In this document: piece after piece, positions 43,809 through 52,984 of the stretch
Layout of the letters: every line of letters begins with the position of its first letter
Numbering within the stretch: position 1 is the stretch's first letter
Source: Myxococcota bacterium
Lineage (GTDB): Bacteria; Myxococcota_A; Bradymonadia; UBA7976; UBA1532
Assembly: GCA_963169045.1 (NCBI GenBank)
Contig: CAUJDF010000003.1
Span: 62,001-126,000, forward strand
DNA: 64,000 nucleotides
Direction: 5' to 3'
The notes under the pieces: generated by a model
What the model saw: only the letters and a program-made list of their open reading frames with translations
Told to the model about the DNA's origin: nothing
Databases searched by the model: none
Made by a program: the position numbers and the translations under genes

Positions 43809-45380
43809 ATGTTCGTGCGCTTTCTTGTTGAGAACGATTATCGATTTCGGGGGGCGCGCCGGGTCCTCGGCACGCTGGCGCTCGCGGCGGCGCTGACCGC
43901 CTGCAGCGGCGACAGCGACGTCGACGGCGGCGCGGGCGGCGGCGGCGGGGCCGGCGGCGCGGGCGGCGGCGGCGGGGCCGGCGGCGCGGGCGGCGGCGGC
44001 GGCGGGGCCGGCGGCGGCGGCGGCGGCGCTGAAGTGCAGGTGCCCGAGACTTACGTCTTCGAGAGCGGTGGCGAGAGCAGCGTGGCCTACAACGGCCAGG
44101 CCTTCCGCCACGTGCTCATCGCGGCGCTCACGCGCTACGTGGGCGGCCTGACCGCGCAGATCGACGACGGCTCGCTGGTGCCCGCCGCGGGCGACATCGT
44201 GGGCGCCCTCGACTTCTACTACGAGTTCGACGTGGCGAGCGCCGGCGGCGAGCCCCACGGCCTCTCCACCGATCCGGCCCCGAAGCAGGCCACCTGGGCC
44301 GACATCTCGGCGAGCGGCGCGAACCTGAAGGGCAAGATCGCCGGCAACGACCCCGAGGGGCAGCACGCCGACTGGTCGACGGCCTTCGTCGGCTGGGAGG
44401 ACCCGGCCGTCACGACGCCGGAGAGCCTCGTGCGCTTGTGGTTCGGCCAGCTCGAGGCCGCCGCGATCGACCGCGCCAACGGCAACATCCCCACCGATCC
44501 CGCCGGGCAGCCGATCGCGCTGGTGCAGGTGACGCCGCAGGGCCAGGACCTGCAGCAGCTGCTGCAGAAGTTCCTGCTCGGCGCGGTGGCCTTCTCGCAG
44601 GGGGCCGACGACTACCTGGACGACGACCTCGAGGGGAAGGGCCTGCTCTCGCCCAACACGCCGGACGGCGAGAACCCCTACACCGCGCTGGCGCACGGCT
44701 GGGACGAGGGCTTCGGCTACTTCGGCGCCGCCCGCGACTACGGCCTGTACACCGACGACGAGATCGCGGCGGCCGACGGCCGCGACGGCTGGAAGAAGGG
44801 CTACCACGACACCGACGGCGACGGCGCGATCGACCTGCGCGCGGAGTTCAACTTCGGCCACTCGACGAACGCCGCCAAGCGCGACCGCGGCAGCAACCCG
44901 AGCGCGCCCACCGACTTCACCCAGGGCGCGTGGGAGGCCTTCCTGACCGGCCGCGCGATCATCGCCGCCGCCGAGGGCCCGCTGACCACCGAGCAGCTCG
45001 AGGCGCTCCGCGCCGAGCGCGACGCGGCGATCGAGAACTGGGAGAAGGCCATCGCCGCGAGCGCGGTGCACTACATCAACGAAGTGCTCCACGACACGGC
45101 GGCCCTCGGCACCGCCGAGTACAGCTTCGCGGACCACGCGAAGCACTGGTCCGAGATGAAGGGCTTCGCGCTCTCGTTCCAGTTCAACCCGCGCTCGCCG
45201 CTGACGGACAGCCAGTTCGCGCAGCTCCACGAAAAGCTCGGGCAGGCGCCGGCGCTGGTTGCGGGCGCCGAGGCGGATGCGTACAAGAGCCGCCTGCTCG
45301 CGGCCCGGGACCTGCTGAAGACCGCGTACGGCTTCGCCGAGGCGAACATGGGCGACGCGAACGGGGAAGGCGGCTGGTGA
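43809..45380 (+). CDS. DUF4856 lipoprotein with Gly-rich linker
   Basis: 523 residues from ATG 43809; in-frame GTG 43815 is an alternative. Lipobox LTAC follows a long basic n-region. A Gly/Ala linker (about 40-75) precedes the DUF4856 domain: PETYVFESGGESSVAYNGQ, RHVLIAALTRYV, GYFGAARDYG, and NWEKAIAASAVHYINEVL near the end. DUF4856 proteins are typically found beside imelysins in iron-responsive loci; their biochemical role is unknown. The second Fur-like site overlaps its first codons. A single base separates it from the imelysin gene. Confidence 0.85.
   Translation: MFVRFLVENDYRFRGARRVLGTLALAAALTACSGDSDVDGGAGGGGGAGGAGGGGGAGGAGGGGGGAGGGGGGAEVQVPETYVFESGGESSVAYNGQAFRHVLIAALTRYVGGLTAQIDDGSLVPAAGDIVGALDFYYEFDVASAGGEPHGLSTDPAPKQATWADISASGANLKGKIAGNDPEGQHADWSTAFVGWEDPAVTTPESLVRLWFGQLEAAAIDRANGNIPTDPAGQPIALVQVTPQGQDLQQLLQKFLLGAVAFSQGADDYLDDDLEGKGLLSPNTPDGENPYTALAHGWDEGFGYFGAARDYGLYTDDEIAAADGRDGWKKGYHDTDGDGAIDLRAEFNFGHSTNAAKRDRGSNPSAPTDFTQGAWEAFLTGRAIIAAAEGPLTTEQLEALRAERDAAIENWEKAIAASAVHYINEVLHDTAALGTAEYSFADHAKHWSEMKGFALSFQFNPRSPLTDSQFAQLHEKLGQAPALVAGAEADAYKSRLLAARDLLKTAYGFAEANMGDANGEGGW
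43830..43848 (+). promoter_or_regulatory. Second Fur-box-like site, inside the 5' end of the DUF4856 gene
   Basis: GAGAACGATTATCGATTTC matches the 19-base Fur consensus at 13 positions by my count, including the central GATTATC. It lies about codons 8-14 of the annotated CDS. Either the true promoter and start differ, or Fur binds within the coding sequence as a roadblock. Confidence 0.6.
43922..44032. repeat. Gly/Ala linker tandem repeat
   Basis: Runs of GGCGGCGCGGGCGGCGG with a drifting 24-30 base period encode GGAGGGGGAGG. It is low-complexity coding DNA of the same kind as in the HmuY-like gene but not closely related in register. Confidence 0.75.
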
Positions 45381-45381
45381 C

Positions 45382-46578
45382 ATGCGCGCGCTGAGACTGG
45401 TGGCGATCGGGCTCGGGCTGGCGATGGGCTGCGACGACGGCGACGACGGCGGCTCGGCGCCGCCGGCCGACGACGGCGTCGACCGGCGCGCGATCGTCGC
45501 CAGCCTCGGCGAGCACGTCATCCTGCCGACGTACGAGCGCTTCGCGCAGGCGGCGACGGCGCTGCGCGACGCGGCGCAGGCCCACGCGACGGCGGGCCCG
45601 GCGGACGCTGCCGCGAAGCGCGCGGCGGCGCAGGCGGCGTGGCGCGCGGCGATGGCCGTCTGGCAGGAGGCCGAGGTCATGAAGGTCGGGCCGGCGGGCA
45701 TGGCCGACATGACCGTCGGCGGCCAGTCGCTCGGCGACGAGGTCTACTCGTGGCCGAACGTCAACCCGTGCCGCGTCGACCAGGAGATCGCCGCCGGCCG
45801 CTTCAGCGATCCGGCGCACTTCGAGACGCTCTTCCCGAACGCGTACGGCCTCGACGCGCTCGAGTACGTGCTCTTCGTGGAGGGCGCCGACAACGCGTGC
45901 GCGCCGCAGCAGGCGCCGAACAACAACGGCGCCTGGGCGGCGCTCGGGGCCGACGAGATCGCGAAGCGGCGGGCCGACTACGCCGCCGTCGTCGCGGGCC
46001 AGGTCGCGCGGGACGCCGAGGCGATCGTCGCCGCCTGGCGCGGCGGCTTCCTCGCGTCGCTGCAGGCGGCGGGGACGAGCGGGTCGGCGTTCCCCACGGC
46101 GCGCGCCGCGCTCGACGAGGTCTTCGCGGCGATGTTCTACGTCGATCTCACGACGAAGGACCTCAAGCTGGCGGTGCCCGCGGGCATCGCAGAGACGTGC
46201 GGCCCCGAGACGTGCCCGGACGACGCCGAGTCGCAGTTCGCCCACGTCTCGAAGGAGAACATCGCGGCGAACATGCGCGGCCTGCGCGCGGTGATCGTGG
46301 GCAACCGGCCCGGCGAGGCGGCGCGCCCCGGCTTCGACGACGCCCTGTCGGCGCTCGGCGCGGGCGCGCTCGCGACGTCGCTGGTGGCCGACATCGACGC
46401 GGCGATCGCCGCGGTCGAGGGCCTCGAGGGCACGCTACAGCAGGCGCTCGCCAGCGATCCGGCGAAGGTGCGCGCCGTCCACGCGGCGGTGAAGAAGGTC
46501 ACCGACGTCATGAAGAGCCAGATGGTGTCGGTGCTCGCGCTGACCCTCCCGCGGGAGGGCGCCGCGGACAATGACTGA
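45382..46578 (+). CDS. Imelysin-family iron-regulated lipoprotein
   Basis: 398 residues with signal peptide and lipobox AMGC. Imelysin features: VILPTYERFAQAATAL, AWRAAMAVWQEAEVMKVGP, SWPNVNPCRVDQEI, FPNAYGLDALEYVLF, and a second helical repeat with LKLAVPAGI and VSKENIAANMRGLRAVI. The GxHxxE motif of classic imelysins reads GLDALE here, as in the variant subfamily with Asp. It is a periplasmic, iron-linked helical protein, probably an iron-binding or relay factor (IrpA/EfeO-like). Its end overlaps the next gene by 8 bases. Confidence 0.9.
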   Translation: MRALRLVAIGLGLAMGCDDGDDGGSAPPADDGVDRRAIVASLGEHVILPTYERFAQAATALRDAAQAHATAGPADAAAKRAAAQAAWRAAMAVWQEAEVMKVGPAGMADMTVGGQSLGDEVYSWPNVNPCRVDQEIAAGRFSDPAHFETLFPNAYGLDALEYVLFVEGADNACAPQQAPNNNGAWAALGADEIAKRRADYAAVVAGQVARDAEAIVAAWRGGFLASLQAAGTSGSAFPTARAALDEVFAAMFYVDLTTKDLKLAVPAGIAETCGPETCPDDAESQFAHVSKENIAANMRGLRAVIVGNRPGEAARPGFDDALSALGAGALATSLVADIDAAIAAVEGLEGTLQQALASDPAKVRAVHAAVKKVTDVMKSQMVSVLALTLPREGAADND

Positions 46579-47899
46579 GCGGCTGCGCGCGCCGGTCGAC
46601 GCCGCGGCGCTCGCGGCGTTCCGGATCCTGTTCGGCCTGCTCATGTGCGCGGGAACATTGCGTTTCCTGCTCTCGGGCTGGGTGGCCGAGCAGTACGTGC
46701 GGCCCGCGCACTTCTTCAAGTACCCCGGCTTCGAGTGGGTGGTCGTCCCGCCGGAACCCGCGCTGTACGCGCTGTTCGGCGCGCTCGCCGTCCTGGCGCT
46801 GATGGTGGCGCTCGGCCTCTTCTACCGGGTCGCCATCGTCTTGTTCTGCCTGGGTTTTTCGTACGTCCAGCTCATGGACGCGACGAACTACCTCAACCAC
46901 TACTACTTCATCGCGCTCGTCAGCTTCGTGATGTGCTTCCTGCCGCTGCACGCGACGTGGTCGCTGGACGCGCGGCGGCGGCCCGGGATGGCGCGCCCCA
47001 CGCTGCCGGCGTGGATGCTGTGGCTGCTGCGCTTCCAGGTGGCGACGGTGTACTTCCACGCGGCGCTGGCCAAGGCGCAGCCGGACTGGCTGCTGCACGC
47101 GCAGCCGCTGCGGCTGTGGCTCGCGGCGCGTACCGACCTGCCGGTGATCGGGCCGTGGCTCGACGAGACGTGGGTCGCCTACGCGATGAGCTGGGCCGGC
47201 TTCCTGTACGACCTCACGATCGTCGGGTTCCTGCTGTGGCGGCGCACGCGCGTCTTCGCGTACGTCACCGTGCTCGTGTTCCACGGCCTGACGCACGCGC
47301 TGTTCGACATCGGGATGTTCCCGTTCATCATGGTCACGCTCACGCCGGTGTTCTTCGCGCCGGACTGGCCGCGGCGGCTGCTGCGGCGGCCCGCGCCCGT
47401 GATCGCCGCCGCGCCGGCCGCGCGATGGCCGGCGGTTGCCGTGACGGTCTGGTGCGTGTTCCACGCGCTGTTCCCGCTGCGGCACTTCGCGTGGCCGGGC
47501 GACGTGCTGTGGAACGAGGAGGGCATGCGCTGGTCGTGGAAGGTCATGGTCCGCGAGAAGTCGGGGAGCGTGACGTTCCACGTGCGGTCGCGCGAGACGG
47601 GGCGCGCGTGGCAGGTGAACCCGCTGCGCTTCCTGCAATGGCGGCAGGCCAGCGAGATGGCGGGGCAGCCGGACCTGATCGCGCAGGCGGCGCGCATGGT
47701 CGCCGGCGACTTTCGCGCGCGCGGTTTCGGCGACGTCGAGGTGCGCGCCGAGGCGTGGGTGTCGCTGAACGGGCGCGCGCCGGCGCTGCTGGTGGATCCG
47801 GACGTGGACCTGAGCCGCGTCGAGTGGACGTGGGCGCCGGCGGCGTGGATCCGCCCCGGGCCCGAGGGGCCGCCGCTGGCGGCGATGGCCGGGAGGTGA
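46571..47899 (+). CDS. HTTM / vitamin-K-dependent gamma-carboxylase-like membrane protein
   Basis: 442 residues. At least six hydrophobic segments, starting with AAFRILFGLLMCAGTLRFLL. HTTM landmarks: FFKYPGFEWV (conserved Lys region), NYLNHYYFIALVSFVMCFLPLHA, RFQVATVYFHAALAKAQPDWL, and FHGLTHALFDIGMFPFIM. The C-terminal beta part contains WNEEGMRWSWKVMVREKSG. Bacterial homologues do not make vitamin-K-dependent clotting factors; several sit next to imelysins in iron loci (for example cyanobacterial irpA/irpB). A membrane role in iron acquisition is inferred from position between imelysin and receptor. Confidence 0.88.
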   Translation: MTERLRAPVDAAALAAFRILFGLLMCAGTLRFLLSGWVAEQYVRPAHFFKYPGFEWVVVPPEPALYALFGALAVLALMVALGLFYRVAIVLFCLGFSYVQLMDATNYLNHYYFIALVSFVMCFLPLHATWSLDARRRPGMARPTLPAWMLWLLRFQVATVYFHAALAKAQPDWLLHAQPLRLWLAARTDLPVIGPWLDETWVAYAMSWAGFLYDLTIVGFLLWRRTRVFAYVTVLVFHGLTHALFDIGMFPFIMVTLTPVFFAPDWPRRLLRRPAPVIAAAPAARWPAVAVTVWCVFHALFPLRHFAWPGDVLWNEEGMRWSWKVMVREKSGSVTFHVRSRETGRAWQVNPLRFLQWRQASEMAGQPDLIAQAARMVAGDFRARGFGDVEVRAEAWVSLNGRAPALLVDPDVDLSRVEWTWAPAAWIRPGPEGPPLAAMAGR

Positions 47900-47900
47900 C

Positions 47901-50339
47901 GTGAGAGGGCTGGTTCTCGTCGCGGTGGTGGTCGGCGGGGCGGCGCACGCGCAGTCGGTGGACGCGGGCGCGCCGCCGCCGCAGGAGGAGGCGCCGCTCG
48001 GCCCCGAGGTGCTCGAGGAGGGCGCGGACGCCGCGGCGCCGCTCGGGCCCGAGGTGCTCGATGAGGCGCCGGCCGAGGGCGCGCCGGTGCCCGCGGCGCC
48101 GGCCGAGGGCGCGCCGGTGCCCGCGGCGCCGGCCGAGGGCGCGCCGCCGCCCGCGGCGCCGGCCGAGGGCGTGCCGCCGCCCGCCGCCGAGCCGCCCGCC
48201 GACCTGCCGGACGCGCCCGCCGACGACGCGGTGCGCCTCGACACGATCTCCATCCTCGGCGAGCGCGAGGACCTGCCGCGCGTCAGCGGCTCCGCCCACG
48301 TCGTCGGCAAGGAGCAGCTCGAGAAGTTCGAGCACGACGACATCCACCGCGTGCTCGAGAAGGTGCCCGGCGTCTACGTGCGCGACGAGGAGGGCTTCGG
48401 CCTGCGCCCGAACATCGGCCTGCGCGGCGCCACCTCCGACCGCAGCCGCAAGGTCACGCTCGAGGAGGACGGCGTGCTGATGGCGCCGGCGCCCTACGCC
48501 GCGCCCGCCGCCTACTTCTTCCCGTTGACGACGCGCATGGTCGGCGTCGAGGTCTTCAAGGGGCCGGCGTCGATCGAGCACGGGCCGCAGACGATCGGCG
48601 GCGCGATCAACATGGTCACGCGGCCGGTGCCCCGGAAGCTGTCGGGCGCGATCGACGTCGCCGGCGGTCAGTTCCGCTTCGGCAAGGCCCACGCCTGGGT
48701 GGGGCAGGGCGACGACCGCTGGGGCTTCCTCGTCGAGGGCGTGCACCTGCAGTCCGAGGGCTTCCGCGACCTCGACGGCGGCGGGAACACGGGCTTCGAC
48801 AAGAACGAGCTGATGCTCAAGGGTCGCTGGAACACGGATCTCGGCGACGACGTGTATCACCAGGTCGATCTGAAGCTCGGCTACGCGGACGAGGTGTCGC
48901 CCGAGACGTATCTGGGCCTCACCGAGGCCGACTTCGGCGACACGTCGTACCGCCGCTACGCCGGCAGTCAGCGCGACCTCATGGAGTGGACGCGCACGCA
49001 GATGGAGCTGCGTTACACGCTCACGGTCGGCGAGGACTTCGACGTGCGCGTGACCGGCTACCGGCACGACTTTGAACGAAGCTGGCGCAAGCTGAACCGC
49101 TTTCAGCGCGGCCCGGCGCTCGACGACCTGCTGAAGGACCCGGCGTCGGGCACGAACCCGGTGTACCTGGGCGTGTTGCGTGGCGACGAGGACTCCACCG
49201 CCGCCGAGACGCTGCTCGTGGGCGCCAACGACCGCGAGTTCGTCTCCCAGGGCGTGCAGGTGAATGGCACGTGGCGGCTGCCGGGCGACTGGTTCGGACA
49301 GTCGATCAAATTCGGGATCCGGCTGCACAATGACTCGATCGCGCGCGTGCACGACGAGCTCGGGCACCAGATGCTGAACGGGACGCTCGTGCCGGACCGC
49401 GGCGACGCCGACATCGTCACGAAGAACCGCGACGAGGCCCTGGCGTGGGCCTTCCACGCGCTCGACGAAGTGCGGCTCGGCGAGAGCCTCTACCTCACGC
49501 CGGGCGTGCGCCTCGAGATCATCCGCCTCGAGCATCGCGACGATCTGGCCGACACGTCCGACGACCGCACCGACGTCGTCGTCATCCCCGGCCTCGGCGC
49601 CTTCTACGCGATCACCGAGAACGTCGGCGCGCTGGCGGGCGTCCACCGCGGCTTCAGCCCGGTCGCGCCCGGGCAGGACGACGCGATCGACCCCGAGACG
49701 AGCATCAACTACGAGGCCGGCGTCCGCTTCGCCTGGCCGCTCACCCGCGGCGAGCTCATCGGATTCTTCAACGATTACGAGAACCTGAGCGGCGTCTGCA
49801 CCTTCTCGTCCGGCTGCGACCCGAACGACATCGACCGGCAGTTCGACGGCGGCGAGGTGGACGTGTACGGCGCCGAGGTGGCGCTGGGGCAGAAGGTGCC
49901 GCTGTGGGGCGCGGTAGCGCTGAACGTGGACGTGAGCTACACGCTGACGCTCGCGGAGTTCAAGACGAGCTTCACCTCCGACTTCGAGCAGTTCGGCGAC
50001 GTGCAGGAAGGCGACGCGCTGCCGTACGTGCCCGCGCACCAGGTGTCGGCGAGCGTCGGCCTCGGCAGCGACCGCTGGGGCGTGGACGTGTCGGTGCTCT
50101 ACACGGGCGAGATGCTCGACGTGGCCGGCGATCCCGACGCGCTGGCCGCCGCCGACAAGGTGCCCTCGCGCACCGTCGTCGACGTCGCCGCGCGCTACGG
50201 CCTCAGCGAGCGCGACGCGTTCTACGGCAAGGTCGACAACCTGCTCGACGAGGCGTACATCGCCTCGCGCCGTCCGTTCGGCGTCCGCGCGGGCAAGCCC
50301 CGGCAGGTCGTCGTCGGCTACAAGCATTCTTTCGAGTGA
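47901..50339 (+). CDS. TonB-dependent outer-membrane receptor, FecA-like
   Basis: 812 residues from GTG 47901 (GGGAGGT upstream). Signal peptide ending AHA, then a Pro/Ala/Glu linker with tandem repeats (about 30-95). Plug domain: ISILGEREDLPRVSGSAHVVGKEQLE, VLEKVPGVYVRDEEGFGLR, NIGLRGATSDRSRKVTL, VEVFKGPASIEHGPQTIGGAINMV. The beta-barrel ends in VVVGYKHSFE with terminal aromatic Phe one residue before the end. It resembles Fe(III)-dicitrate-type receptors. A TonB box is not obvious but would be near VRLDTISIL. Confidence 0.93.
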   Translation: MRGLVLVAVVVGGAAHAQSVDAGAPPPQEEAPLGPEVLEEGADAAAPLGPEVLDEAPAEGAPVPAAPAEGAPVPAAPAEGAPPPAAPAEGVPPPAAEPPADLPDAPADDAVRLDTISILGEREDLPRVSGSAHVVGKEQLEKFEHDDIHRVLEKVPGVYVRDEEGFGLRPNIGLRGATSDRSRKVTLEEDGVLMAPAPYAAPAAYFFPLTTRMVGVEVFKGPASIEHGPQTIGGAINMVTRPVPRKLSGAIDVAGGQFRFGKAHAWVGQGDDRWGFLVEGVHLQSEGFRDLDGGGNTGFDKNELMLKGRWNTDLGDDVYHQVDLKLGYADEVSPETYLGLTEADFGDTSYRRYAGSQRDLMEWTRTQMELRYTLTVGEDFDVRVTGYRHDFERSWRKLNRFQRGPALDDLLKDPASGTNPVYLGVLRGDEDSTAAETLLVGANDREFVSQGVQVNGTWRLPGDWFGQSIKFGIRLHNDSIARVHDELGHQMLNGTLVPDRGDADIVTKNRDEALAWAFHALDEVRLGESLYLTPGVRLEIIRLEHRDDLADTSDDRTDVVVIPGLGAFYAITENVGALAGVHRGFSPVAPGQDDAIDPETSINYEAGVRFAWPLTRGELIGFFNDYENLSGVCTFSSGCDPNDIDRQFDGGEVDVYGAEVALGQKVPLWGAVALNVDVSYTLTLAEFKTSFTSDFEQFGDVQEGDALPYVPAHQVSASVGLGSDRWGVDVSVLYTGEMLDVAGDPDALAAADKVPSRTVVDVAARYGLSERDAFYGKVDNLLDEAYIASRRPFGVRAGKPRQVVVGYKHSFE
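48065..48186. repeat. 30-bp tandem repeats in the receptor linker
   Basis: About four copies of a unit beginning GCGCCGGCCGAGGGCGCGCC encode APAEGAP(V/P)PA. The first two copies are almost identical in DNA; later ones drift. It is an extended periplasmic spacer before the plug domain. Confidence 0.8.
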
Positions 50340-50353
50340 CGGGGAAGACACAG

Positions 50354-51421
50354 ATGCGTCTCGGAGTGGGCCTCATCGCGCTGCTGACGTTGTTGGCGGC
50401 GTGCAACGGCAAGGAACAGAAGGGCGGCGACACGAAGGCGGCGCCGGTGAGCGAGGCGATGGCGCCCGCCCCCGCGACCGAGGCACCGAAGGCGCAGCGC
50501 CTCGTCGTCTACAGCGGACGCGGCGCGGTGCTCGTCGAGAAGCTGCTGGCGAAGTTCCAGGCCGACACCGGCATCCCGCTCGACGTGCGTTACGGCGGCG
50601 GCACGCAGGAGCTCGCCGACCAGCTCGCCACCGAGGGCGCCGAGACGACCGCCGACGCCTTCTTCGCGCAGGACTCGGGCTACCTCGGCGCGCTCGCCAA
50701 GGCCGGCCACCTGCGCACGCTGCCCCAGGGCCTGCTCGACCAGGTGGAGCCGCGCTTCCGCGACGCCGGCGGCCACTGGGTCGGCACCAGCGGCCGCGCG
50801 CGCGTCCTCGTCTACAACCCCGAGAAGCTGAAGCCCGAGGACCTTCCGCGCACGCTCGAGGCGCTCGCCGACCCGAAGTTCAAGGGCCGCTTCGGCTGGG
50901 CGCCGACGAACGCCAGCTTCCAGTCGCACGTCAGCGGCCTGCGCCACGCGTGGGGCGAGGAGAAGGCGCGCGCCTGGCTCGAGAAGATGAAGGCGATCGA
51001 GCCGGTCGCGTACGCGAAGAACGGCCTGATCGTCACCGCCGTCGGCAAGGGCGAGATCGACCTCGGCTGGGTCAACCACTACTACCTGCTGAAGCAGAAG
51101 AGCACCGAGCCGGACATCAAGGCGGCCAACTACGTCTTCCCCGAGGCCGGCGACCCCGGCAACGTGATGATGGTCAGCGGCGTGGGCATCACCGCGCACT
51201 CGAAGAACCCCGAGCTCGCCGAGAAGCTCGTCGCGTACCTCGTCTCCGAGGAGGCGCAGAAGTACTTCACGCAGGAGACGTTCGAGTACCCGACGCGCCC
51301 CGGCCTCGCGCCGCCCGCCGACGTGCCCGCCATCGGCGACCGCCTGGCGACGATCGACCAGGGCGCGCTCACCGATCTCGCGCCGACGCTCGAGCTGCTC
51401 AAGTCCTTGAATCTCCTCTGA
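50354..51421 (+). CDS. Fe(III) ABC transporter substrate-binding lipoprotein (FbpA/FutA-like)
   Basis: 355 residues, lipobox LAAC. Class C periplasmic-binding features: LVVYSGRGAVLVEKLLAKF, VRYGGGTQELADQL, TSGRARVLVYNPEKL, GWAPTNASFQSHV, and WVNHYYLLKQK, with the paired Tyr that coordinates ferric iron in FbpA/FutA proteins. VMMVSGVGITAHSKNP and PTRPGLAPP follow. It receives iron delivered through the outer-membrane receptor and passes it to the permease encoded 6 bases downstream. Confidence 0.93.
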   Translation: MRLGVGLIALLTLLAACNGKEQKGGDTKAAPVSEAMAPAPATEAPKAQRLVVYSGRGAVLVEKLLAKFQADTGIPLDVRYGGGTQELADQLATEGAETTADAFFAQDSGYLGALAKAGHLRTLPQGLLDQVEPRFRDAGGHWVGTSGRARVLVYNPEKLKPEDLPRTLEALADPKFKGRFGWAPTNASFQSHVSGLRHAWGEEKARAWLEKMKAIEPVAYAKNGLIVTAVGKGEIDLGWVNHYYLLKQKSTEPDIKAANYVFPEAGDPGNVMMVSGVGITAHSKNPELAEKLVAYLVSEEAQKYFTQETFEYPTRPGLAPPADVPAIGDRLATIDQGALTDLAPTLELLKSLNLL

Positions 51422-51427
51422 GTTTCG

Positions 51428-52984
51428 GTGTCTCGCGCCCTCCTTCGCGCCCTGGCCGCGGCCGTCGTCGGGCTGGCGGTGCTGCCTGTGCTCGGGCTGG
51501 CGCTGGGGTGGTTCCGGCCGCCGGGTCTGCTCGCCCCGCCGCCGGTCACGCTCGACCGCGTCCTGCCGCTCGCAGGCAAGACGCTGGCGCTCGCCGCGTG
51601 CGTGTCGGCGCTGTCGCTGGCGCTCGGGACGTGGCTCGGCTGGATGGAGCAGCGCGCGCGCTACCGCGGCGTCCGGCTGCTGGCGCTGTTCTCGATGCTG
51701 CCGATGGCCGTGCCGAGCTACCTGCTGGCGACGGTGCTGCGCGAGGTGTTCGCGCCGGGCGGGTGGTTCGGGGCGCCGCTCGGCCTGACGGGCCGCTTCA
51801 CCGGCTTCTGGCCGTCGGTGCTGGCCCTCACGATCGGCTGCACGCCGTACGTCCAGCTGCTCGTCGGCGCGGCGCTGCGGCGCTTCCCCGAGGCGCAGGA
51901 GGAGGCGGCGCGCAGCCTCGGCGCGGGGCCCTGGCGTCGGTTCGCGCAGGTGGTGGCGCCGCACCTGCGGCCGACGTGGGCCTTCGCGCTGGTGCTCGTC
52001 GCGGTCTACGTCGTGAGCGACTTCGGCGCGGTGGCGGTGCTGGACTGCGAGGTGCTGACCTGGGCGCTGTACAAGGCGCGCAGCGGGCGCGACGCCGTCC
52101 TGCTCGGCTTCGGCATCATGGCGATGGTGCTGCCGATCCTGGTCGCCGTGCGGCTCGTCGAAGGCCGCCTCGAGCACGCCCCCGGGGCCTCGAACGAGCG
52201 TTCCGGGACGCGTCGCGCGCCGCGCCGGTCGGCGCTCGCCCTCACCTACGGACTGCACGCCGTGATGATCGGGCTCGGGTTCGCGCTGCCGGTGGCGGCC
52301 CTGACGGCGTGGACGCTGCGCGGCGTGGTGCACGGCGCGTCGTTCGTGGCGATCGGTGCTTCCGTGCGCGACACGCTGTTGTTCGCGGCGGCGGGCGCCG
52401 TGGTGACGGTGCTGCTGGCGCTCGCGCCGGCGTGGAGCAACGGGCGCCGCCGCGACCGGACGGCGCGGCTGCTCGAGCACGGCGCGTACGTGGCGAGCGG
52501 CCTGCCGGGCGTGCTCGTCGCGTTCGGCCTGCTGCAGCTGCTGCTGGCGCTGCGACGGACGTCGCCCGACCTGCCATGGCAGGCGCTCGAGCGCGCCGGT
52601 CTGCTGCTCATGCTCGGCTATGCGCTGCGCTACCTCGCCACGGGCTACGCGGCGATCAAGCCGGCCGTCCTGCGCCTCGATCCACGCCAGGAGGAGAGCG
52701 CGCGCAGCCTCGGCGCCGGTCGCTTCCGGCGCTTCCTCCGCTTGTCGCTGCCCGGCCTCGCGCCCGGCCTGGCGGCGGCGTTCGCGCTCGTCTTCCTCGC
52801 CCTGCTCAAGGAACTCCCGATCACGCTGCTGCTGACGCCCATCGGCAGCACGACGCTGGCGTTCCGCGTGTTCGACGCGCAGCGCGAGGGATCGCTGCCG
52901 GACGTCGGCCTCGCGGGCCTCGTGCTGCTGACCCTGGCGCTGGGCGTAAAGCTCGCGCTGCAACGCTGGAGGACGCACGCATGA
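51428..52984 (+). CDS. Iron ABC transporter permease (FbpB-like, fused double domain)
   Basis: 518 residues; GTG start. Two homologous halves, each with about six transmembrane helices and an EAA coupling loop: EEAARSLGAGPWRRF (about residues 157-171) and EESARSLGAGRFRRF (about 421-435). The final helices include LVFLALLKELPITLLLTP, diagnostic for FbpB permeases. Stop overlaps the ATPase start (ATGA). Confidence 0.95.
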   Translation: MSRALLRALAAAVVGLAVLPVLGLALGWFRPPGLLAPPPVTLDRVLPLAGKTLALAACVSALSLALGTWLGWMEQRARYRGVRLLALFSMLPMAVPSYLLATVLREVFAPGGWFGAPLGLTGRFTGFWPSVLALTIGCTPYVQLLVGAALRRFPEAQEEAARSLGAGPWRRFAQVVAPHLRPTWAFALVLVAVYVVSDFGAVAVLDCEVLTWALYKARSGRDAVLLGFGIMAMVLPILVAVRLVEGRLEHAPGASNERSGTRRAPRRSALALTYGLHAVMIGLGFALPVAALTAWTLRGVVHGASFVAIGASVRDTLLFAAAGAVVTVLLALAPAWSNGRRRDRTARLLEHGAYVASGLPGVLVAFGLLQLLLALRRTSPDLPWQALERAGLLLMLGYALRYLATGYAAIKPAVLRLDPRQEESARSLGAGRFRRFLRLSLPGLAPGLAAAFALVFLALLKELPITLLLTPIGSTTLAFRVFDAQREGSLPDVGLAGLVLLTLALGVKLALQRWRTHA

